Below are positions 1 to 5,001 of a stretch of 5,001 nucleotides of DNA, one piece after another. Both the position numbers and the translations under genes were made by a program. Each line of letters starts with the position of its first letter. The stretch's first letter is position 1. Under the pieces are notes generated by a model. The model was not told where the DNA came from. It saw only the letters and a list, made by a program, of their open reading frames with translations, and made no database searches. Origin of the DNA: Anaerolineae bacterium (lineage in GTDB: Bacteria; Chloroflexota; Anaerolineae; 4572-78; NAK82); assembly GCA_030597485.1 (NCBI GenBank), contig JAUVRU010000220.1, forward strand, positions 1-5,001, read 5' to 3'.

Positions 1-770
1 CCAAGGGCTATTGCCAGGCCATGGATCTCAAGTTCCTGTTTGATTCACGGCGCCAGGTATTCCACATTGGCTATAACGCCTCTGTAGGAAAACTTGACAG
101 CAACCACTATGACCTACTGGCGTCCGAGGCACGCCTCGCCAGTCTCGTGGCTATTGCCAAGGGAGACGTTCCCCAGAGCCATTGGATGCACCTGGCCCGT
201 CCCCTGGGCCGGGTCAACGGTACACGGGCGCTCCTTTCCTGGAGTGGAACTATGTTCGAGTATCTTATGCCTTCCCTGCTGCTGGAGAGTTACGAAGGTA
301 CGCTTCTGGATCAGACATACCGCGCGGTCGTCGACCGTCAGATTGCCTATGGCCGCCGGAGGAATGTTCCCTGGGGCATCTCGGAGTCGGGCTACTATCG
401 TTTTGACGCGGGGTTGAACTACCAATATCGGGCCTTTGGTGTGCCGGGGCTGGGAATCAAACGCGGCCTGGAAGAGGATCTGGTGATCTCTCCCTATGCG
501 TCGTTGCTCGCCGTGAACCTGCGCCCTCGGGCCGTGATGGAGAACATTGCCCATCTCATAGAACTGCAGATGCTCGGCCCCTATGGCTTCTACGAGGCCG
601 TCGACTACACGCGTTCCCGGTTGTCGCTGGGCCAAAAGAGCGGAATCGTGCGTTCGTATATGGTGCACCATCACGTTATGAGTCTGCTGGCTATGGTCAA
701 CTATCTCCAGGACAATGTGATGGTTCGCCGCCTGCACGCCGACCCACTCATACAGAGCGTCGAGTTGCTG
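1..770 (+). other. Protein domain: cyclisation (transglycosylase) domain, GH189 / Pfam 'Glycoamylase' type
   Basis: In cyclic glucan synthases this middle domain is the part shown to close linear beta-1,2-glucan into a ring; it is classed as GH189 and is distantly like the GH144 endo-beta-1,2-glucanases (recalled, not searched). Visible family motifs are LLASEARLAS (E36), LLSWSGTMFEYLMP (E80), VPWGISESGYY (E122), YGFYEAVDYT and VRSYMVHHH ending at H218. From memory, the two catalytic glutamates of a studied homologue are 86 residues apart. E36 and E122 here have exactly that spacing, so I infer they are the acid/base and nucleophile pair. One oddity is that the usual YMAHHQGMS motif reads YMVHHHVMS. 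The left boundary may extend before the window. Confidence 0.82.
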
Positions 771-3700
771 TTGCACGAGCAAGTGCCGCAACAGGCTCAA
801 GTCGAGCGTCCATCCTCCGAAGATGCCGGCGTCATTCGTCCGATCGAACCACTTCCAACCACGGAGCCCTGGCATGCGCCGATGGACGGGCAGATACCAC
901 AGGCCCATTTCCTCTCCAACGGGCAGCTGGGATTGCTCATCACCAGTGCCGGCAGCGGCTATAGTCACTGGTTGGAGAACCATCTTGCTGCTTCAGAAGG
1001 CGTGGAGCTCACTCGCTGGCGCTCTGACACCACGCTCGACGATTGGGGTACCTGGATCTACATCCAGGACAGCGATAGCGGACATCTCTGGTCGGCCGGC
1101 TGCCAGCCAACCGGTGTTCCAGCGGAAAGCCAAGAGGTGCTCTATTCCTCCCATCAGGCCGAATTCCGGCGCCGAGACCACGATATCTCTCTCCGTATGG
1201 AGATTACCGTCGCGCCGGATGACGACGTGGAGATTCGGCGCATCTCGCTGACGAACCACAGCGACCACGCCCGCAGGCTGGCGCTGACCAGTTACGGCGA
1301 GGTGGTGCTCGCACCGCACTCCGCCGACCGGCGGCATCAGGCGTTCAGCAAGCTCTTCATTGAGAGCGAGTATCTGCCTGAGGTCAATGGCTTGCTGTTC
1401 CACCGCCGTCCCCGCTCCGCCGAAGAATTGCCGGCCTACATGGTGCACTTACTGGTAGTGGAGCCGGGACGCGAGACCACTGGGGCGTATGAGAGCGACC
1501 GCGCCCGTTTCCTGGGCCGGGGGCGCACCGTTCGCTCTCCAGCCATTCTCGACCCCGCACTTCACATGGGCCTTTCCGGCACTACCGGCGCTACTCTGGA
1601 CCCGATCATGTCCCTCGGCCAAGAGCTCAAACTGGAGCCACAGACGACAGCGCAGGCGGCCTACCTCACCGTGGCGGCAGGATCGCGCCAAGAGGCGCTG
1701 AGGCTGGCCCATCGCTATCAGGCTTGGGGCAGGATTGACCGAGCCTTTAGCCAAGCCCAAGATCGCAGTGAGCGGGAACTGTATCGCCTCAATCTCAGCA
1801 CATCTGAGGTGAAGCGCGTACAGCAGCTGTTTTCGGCGCTTCTCTATCCTCATGGGGCTCTCCGCGCCGACCCTGAAACGTTGGCGACGAATACCCGAGG
1901 GCAACCCGGGCTGTGGCAGTTCGCTATCTCCGGTGACTATCCGATTCTCCTGGTTCGTGTCGACGGCGAAGAAGATGAAGGGACACTGGTACGCGAACTG
2001 CTCCAAGCCCACGCCTATTGGCGCACCCGGCACATCAAGATTGACTTGGTTATCCTCAACGAGAAAGAGAGTGGCTACAATCAGGAGCTCCAGGGCCGGC
2101 TATACCAACTGATTGTCCGCACGGATAGTGATGCGTGGATCAATCAGCGCGGCGGCATCTTCCTTTTGCGCGCCGACCAGATGGCCGAAACAGATCGGAT
2201 ACTGCTGGAGACGGCAGCGAGGGTGGTCCTGGATGGGAAGAAGGGCACGTTGGCCCAGCAACTGGAGCGACTGGGAGAGAAACCCACTCACCTCCCACGC
2301 TTCGTTTCCACCCGGCCTCGCCCGGAGGCTGAGAAGCTGGCCACCACGCCACTGGCCCGGCCTACTGACCTACTCTTCGACAACGGGATAGGTGGCTTCA
2401 GCGCAGATGGGCGAGAGTATGTCATCTACCTTGAGTCGGGCCAACTGACACCGGCTCCCTGGATCAACGTCATCGCCAATTCCGGTTTCGGTTTCTCGGT
2501 CTCCGAAGCGGGATCGGGCTATACCTGGGCAGAGAACAGTGGCGAGAATCGACTCACCCCGTGGCGCAACGACCCAGTGACCGATACACCGGGTGAGGCC
2601 CTCTATCTACGGGATGAGGAGACGGGAGAGGTCTGGTCTCCCACACCTCTGCCTGCCGGTGCTTCGGCTCCCTACCTGGTCCGCCACGGGGCCGGCTATT
2701 CGGTCTTCGAACACCACAGCCACGGCATCAAGCAACGGCTGCGTCTCTTTGTCGTCCCGGATGCACCGGTCAAGGTGATACATCTGCGACTGGAAAACAC
2801 GTGCAGCCGCAACCGCCGGATCACAGCAACCTTCTACGCTGAGTGGGTGCTGGGCACGATCCAGGATGAGAGCCGGCAGTACGTGATTCCAGAATTCGAT
2901 GCTGTCAGCAATGCTCTGTTAGCCCGCAATCCCTACAATGAAGCGTTTGGTCAGCGGGTGGCTTTCGTGACCGCCAGCAGGGAGCCCTACGGGCTAACAG
3001 CGGACCGGGCCGAGTTCCTGGGACGTATGGGGAATCTTCGTCACCCGGCCGCGCTCTACCGCTTCGGGTTGGCCGGCGCCGTGGGGCCGGGCCAGGATCC
3101 CTGTGCAGCTCTGCAGACCAACGTGTGGTTGGCTCCTGGTGAGGTAGAGGAGCTTTTCTTCCTGCTGGGCCAAGGCGCGGACAGAGAGGAGACACTCCAG
3201 CTAATCAGACAATATCAAGATACGTCTCAGGTCGAAGCTGCCTGGGACAAGGTGATCAGGTTCTGGAACGATCTGTTGGGTACCCTCACAGTTCAGGTCC
3301 CCGATCCCGCGATGAATCTACTGCTCAATCGCTGGTTGCTCTATCAAGCGCTCTCATGCCGGGTGTGGGGACGCTCGGCTCTCTATCAATCATCCGGCGC
3401 CTTCGGCTCCCGCGATCAACTCCAGGACGTGATGTCCCTGGTGCTCGCCGCGCCCCATCTTGCCCGAGACCACATACTACGGGCGGCGGGCCACCAATTT
3501 GAGGCTGGAGACGTGCTGCACTGGTGGCACCCGCCGTCGGGGCGCGGGGTGCGCACGCGTTGCTCTGATGACCTATTATGGCTTCCCTTCGTCACTGCTC
3601 ACTACGTGACCGCGACCGGCGACGAGGCAATCCTATCCGAGAAGGTACCCTTTCTCCGTGGAGACCCCTTGGGGCCGGAGGAACACGACCGTTACGGACA

Positions 3701-4766
3701 CTATGAGACCACCGCAGAGGGCTACTCTCTCTACGAGCATTGCCGTCGCGCACTGGACAAAGGACAAACCGTAGGAGTGCATCACCTCCCCCTGATCGGC
3801 AGCCACGATTGGAACGATGGGTACAGCCGTGTGGGCATCAAAGGCAAGGGGGAAAGCATCTGGTTGGGCTGGTTCCTCCACGCCACCCTAATGCGCTTTG
3901 CTGCCATAAGCGAGAAGATTGACGCTGAACAGGCAGCCGCATGCCGACAACAGGCTGATGATTTGCGTCTGGCGCTGGAGGCCAACAGCTGGGACGGTGC
4001 GTGGTACCGTCGCGCGTACTACGACGACGGTACACCGATGGGATCAGCGGAGAACGACGAGTGTCAGATTGATTCCTTGGCTCAATCTTGGGCCGTCCTG
4101 TCCGGGGCGGCCGATCCGGCGCGGGCGGCTCAGGCGATGGACGCTGTCGCCACCCATCTCGTGCGGCGGGATGACCAACAGATTCTGCTCCTTACCCCTC
4201 CCTTCGACAAGACAGCACACGACCCCGGTTACATCAAAGGCTACCTGCCGGGCATCCGAGAGAACGGCGGTCAGTATACCCACGCGGCGCTATGGGTTGT
4301 TTGGGCCTTTGCCGAACTGGGGCAGGGGGATCGCGCCGGAGCACTGTTCCAGTTGCTCAACCCTATAGCCCACAGCGACACGCCGGAGCAAGTGGACCGC
4401 TATCGGGTAGAACCCTACGTGGTGGCGGCGGATGTCTACAGTGTACCGCCGCACACCGGCCGTGGAGGCTGGACATGGTACACAGGCTCGGCTAGTTGGA
4501 TGTATCGGCTGGGCACAGAGGCCATTCTTGGGCTGCGGAAAGTGGGTAAGACGCTGCGGATTGTCCCCTGTATCCCCAAGCATTGGTCGGGCTATGACAT
4601 GATCTACCGGGATGGCGACACCTCCTATGAGATTCATGTGGATAACCCAGGGGGCGTCAATCGTGGTGTCAGGCAGGTCATGCTGGATGGAGAGATTCTG
4701 CCCGACGGCGCCGTCCCGCTGCTGGACGATGGCCAGATGCACGCGGTTGAGATACAGATGGGGTGA
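1..4766 (+). CDS. ndvB: Cyclic beta-1,2-glucan synthase, C-terminal part (GH189 cyclisation domain plus tandem GH94 modules); 5' end outside the window
   Basis: The protein belongs to the NdvB/ChvB/Cgs family, inner-membrane enzymes that make cyclic beta-1,2-glucans for the periplasm or cell surface. Residues are numbered from the Met at 21. Seen in order: middle domain (about 1-250; LLSWSGTMFEYLMP at 72-85, PWGISES at 117-123), a linker, a first GH94-like module (about 288-757), and a second GH94 module (about 783-1581) with RDQLQD at 1131, SDDLLW at 1182, DWNDG at 1263, NGGQYTH ending at 1421 and WTWYTGS around 1488. The reading frame stays open through codons 3-20 to the edge, and no convincing ribosome-binding site precedes the ATG at 21, so the true start is upstream. 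Homologues are roughly 2,800 residues, so over 1,000 residues (GT84 and membrane segments) should lie before the window. No frameshift or internal stop is seen. Family assignment is near certain; the symbol is by family only, and activity is inferred. Confidence 0.95.
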   Translation, partial: KGYCQAMDLKFLFDSRRQVFHIGYNASVGKLDSNHYDLLASEARLASLVAIAKGDVPQSHWMHLARPLGRVNGTRALLSWSGTMFEYLMPSLLLESYEGTLLDQTYRAVVDRQIAYGRRRNVPWGISESGYYRFDAGLNYQYRAFGVPGLGIKRGLEEDLVISPYASLLAVNLRPRAVMENIAHLIELQMLGPYGFYEAVDYTRSRLSLGQKSGIVRSYMVHHHVMSLLAMVNYLQDNVMVRRLHADPLIQSVELLLHEQVPQQAQVERPSSEDAGVIRPIEPLPTTEPWHAPMDGQIPQAHFLSNGQLGLLITSAGSGYSHWLENHLAASEGVELTRWRSDTTLDDWGTWIYIQDSDSGHLWSAGCQPTGVPAESQEVLYSSHQAEFRRRDHDISLRMEITVAPDDDVEIRRISLTNHSDHARRLALTSYGEVVLAPHSADRRHQAFSKLFIESEYLPEVNGLLFHRRPRSAEELPAYMVHLLVVEPGRETTGAYESDRARFLGRGRTVRSPAILDPALHMGLSGTTGATLDPIMSLGQELKLEPQTTAQAAYLTVAAGSRQEALRLAHRYQAWGRIDRAFSQAQDRSERELYRLNLSTSEVKRVQQLFSALLYPHGALRADPETLATNTRGQPGLWQFAISGDYPILLVRVDGEEDEGTLVRELLQAHAYWRTRHIKIDLVILNEKESGYNQELQGRLYQLIVRTDSDAWINQRGGIFLLRADQMAETDRILLETAARVVLDGKKGTLAQQLERLGEKPTHLPRFVSTRPRPEAEKLATTPLARPTDLLFDNGIGGFSADGREYVIYLESGQLTPAPWINVIANSGFGFSVSEAGSGYTWAENSGENRLTPWRNDPVTDTPGEALYLRDEETGEVWSPTPLPAGASAPYLVRHGAGYSVFEHHSHGIKQRLRLFVVPDAPVKVIHLRLENTCSRNRRITATFYAEWVLGTIQDESRQYVIPEFDAVSNALLARNPYNEAFGQRVAFVTASREPYGLTADRAEFLGRMGNLRHPAALYRFGLAGAVGPGQDPCAALQTNVWLAPGEVEELFFLLGQGADREETLQLIRQYQDTSQVEAAWDKVIRFWNDLLGTLTVQVPDPAMNLLLNRWLLYQALSCRVWGRSALYQSSGAFGSRDQLQDVMSLVLAAPHLARDHILRAAGHQFEAGDVLHWWHPPSGRGVRTRCSDDLLWLPFVTAHYVTATGDEAILSEKVPFLRGDPLGPEEHDRYGHYETTAEGYSLYEHCRRALDKGQTVGVHHLPLIGSHDWNDGYSRVGIKGKGESIWLGWFLHATLMRFAAISEKIDAEQAAACRQQADDLRLALEANSWDGAWYRRAYYDDGTPMGSAENDECQIDSLAQSWAVLSGAADPARAAQAMDAVATHLVRRDDQQILLLTPPFDKTAHDPGYIKGYLPGIRENGGQYTHAALWVVWAFAELGQGDRAGALFQLLNPIAHSDTPEQVDRYRVEPYVVAADVYSVPPHTGRGGWTWYTGSASWMYRLGTEAILGLRKVGKTLRIVPCIPKHWSGYDMIYRDGDTSYEIHVDNPGGVNRGVRQVMLDGEILPDGAVPLLDDGQMHAVEIQMG
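882..2290 (+). other. Protein domain: first GH94-like module, apparently non-catalytic
   Basis: Residues about 288-757. It opens with a GH94 N-terminal beta-sandwich (FLSNGQLG, SAGSGYSHW, LTRWRSD with W333, then LWSAG and DDDVEIRRISLTN). A helical region follows with GQPGLWQFAISGDYPILLVR and LVILNEKESGYNQEL. The phosphorylase signatures found in the second module (RDQLQD, SDDLLW, DWNDG, THA, WYTGS) are absent, so it is probably a structural or glucan-holding duplicate. This two-copy arrangement is usual for the family. It is joined to the second module by a short linker rich in Pro, Arg and Thr (about residues 758-782). Confidence 0.78.
2367..4763 (+). other. Protein domain: second GH94 module, catalytic beta-1,2-glucan phosphorylase domain
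   Basis: Residues about 783-1581. The N-terminal beta-sandwich (FDNGIGGF, GSGYTWAENS, LTPWRNDP with W848) repeats the layout of the first module. The (alpha/alpha)6 part begins near 1075. By comparison with cellobiose and chitobiose phosphorylases, D1183 (in RTRCSDDLLW) is the likely general acid, and R1131, H1421 and T1488/G1489 (in WTWYTGSAS) are likely phosphate or substrate ligands; these are motif matches, not an alignment. All the main catalytic motifs are present, so an active phosphorylase is expected. In homologues this domain shortens the nascent glucan by phosphorolysis and so sets ring size. One oddity is SHDWNDGYSRVG, where GDWNDGMNRVG is usual. The last ~60 residues form the small beta-rich cap, ending naturally at the stop. 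Confidence 0.85.
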
Positions 4767-4808
4767 ACAGGATGAGCAGGCTTCGCGAATGCGTCTTACG
4801 CCCAACCG

Positions 4809-4837
4809 GACACGCCCCCCTTCGTCGGGGGCATGTC
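4809..4837 (+). terminator. GC-rich hairpin after the synthase stop codon, possible transcription terminator
   Basis: It lies 42 bases past the TGA. Bases 4809-4819 can pair with 4827-4837: ten pairs and one C-A mismatch (4813/4833), closed by a 7-base loop, with a core of six consecutive G-C pairs. Position and strength suit a 3'-end hairpin. No run of T follows on either strand, so a classical intrinsic terminator is not supported; it may be a U-tract-less terminator or an RNA-stabilising 3' stem. Confidence 0.4.
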
Positions 4838-4892
4838 TCACTCTGGGGGCAATCACCAGCTATGTATCTGTGCAACCTGATCGCCGGGCGGC

Positions 4893-4971
4893 GTGGGTCA
4901 GAACGGGAACAAATGCCCAAAGCGGGCCCGTCGCCGGATCACCGGAGTGCTCCTTGCCCATTCTGACCCAC
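4893..4971. repeat. 15-base inverted repeat (14 of 15 paired) in the 3' intergenic region
   Basis: The arm at 4893-4907 (GTGGGTCAGAACGGG) is the reverse complement of 4957-4971 (CCCATTCTGACCCAC) except for one C/A mismatch at 4904/4960. The arms are 49 bases apart. The spacer is GC-rich and contains a smaller hairpin-capable stretch, CCGG-ATCA-CCGG, at 4934-4945. It could be a structured RNA stem, a small non-autonomous element's ends, or a regulatory dyad for a gene right of the window. No target-site duplication or transposase is visible, so its nature is unknown. Confidence 0.55.
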
Positions 4972-5001
4972 ACCCGTCCCCTGCACTTGTAAATCGCCCT
5001 C

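Noticed and set aside
21..23. ATG as the true start of the synthase
   Set aside because: The frame is open upstream to the window edge, no good ribosome-binding site lies before it, and the Met corresponds to an internal conserved position of full-length homologues.
114..983. A 289-codon open frame on the minus strand opposite the cyclisation domain
   Set aside because: It lies wholly antisense to strongly conserved family motifs, its translation shows no recognisable domain, and long antisense frames are expected in GC-rich coding DNA.
1449..2033. A 194-codon minus-strand open frame opposite the first GH94-like module
   Set aside because: It is a shadow of the real gene, with no family resemblance and no separate start signals.
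4290..4856. A 188-codon minus-strand open frame covering the 3' end of the synthase
   Set aside because: It is antisense to the conserved phosphate-binding region (WTWYTGS) and the C-terminal cap; its translation resembles no known family.
4763..4966. A small plus-strand open frame (GTG at 4763, ATG at 4772) overlapping the synthase stop
   Set aside because: It has no well-spaced Shine-Dalgarno sequence, no recognisable protein features, and it runs through the hairpin and inverted repeat, so it is probably chance.
4972..5001. Possible promoter for a gene to the right of the window
   Set aside because: The last 30 bases contain an AT-richer patch (TTGTAAATC) but no convincing -35/-10 pair, and no downstream gene is visible to support it.

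Overview
The window is almost entirely one gene read on the + strand: the C-terminal part of a very large cyclic beta-1,2-glucan synthase (NdvB/ChvB/Cgs type). The frame is open from the left edge to a TGA at 4764-4766. That gives about 1,587 codons in the window, and the N-terminal part (expected to be the membrane-bound GT84 glycosyltransferase) lies upstream. The ATG at 21 is most likely an internal methionine, because in-frame codons run through it to the edge and the sequence that follows (MDLKFLFD...FHIGYN) is an internal conserved stretch of these proteins.

Layout: about 1-770 encodes the middle (cyclisation, GH189/'glycoamylase-like') domain. About 771-881 is a proline-rich linker. 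About 882-2290 is a first, apparently non-catalytic GH94-like module. About 2291-2366 is a second short linker. About 2367-4763 is the second GH94 module, with its N-terminal beta-sandwich, the (alpha/alpha)6 phosphorylase domain and a small C-terminal cap. The family model (known for homologues, inferred here) is that the upstream GT84 domain builds a linear beta-1,2-glucan from UDP-glucose, the GH94 domain trims it by phosphorolysis to set chain length, and the middle domain closes the ring.

Downstream, 4767-5001 (235 bases) shows no convincing gene. It holds a GC-rich hairpin shortly after the stop and a 15-base inverted repeat with one mismatch. No RNA gene, CRISPR array, insertion-sequence gene or recognisable promoter was seen.

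Organism: the sequence is GC-rich with G/C-favoured third codon positions, and the protein is clearly of the bacterial cyclic-glucan synthase family. Its wording looks to me more like the non-proteobacterial branch (for example Chloroflexota/Anaerolineae-like) than Rhizobium/Brucella, but that is an impression from memory. I do not see a new biological system here. The most useful leads are two unusual substitutions inside otherwise strongly conserved motifs and the inverted repeat in the 3' flank.
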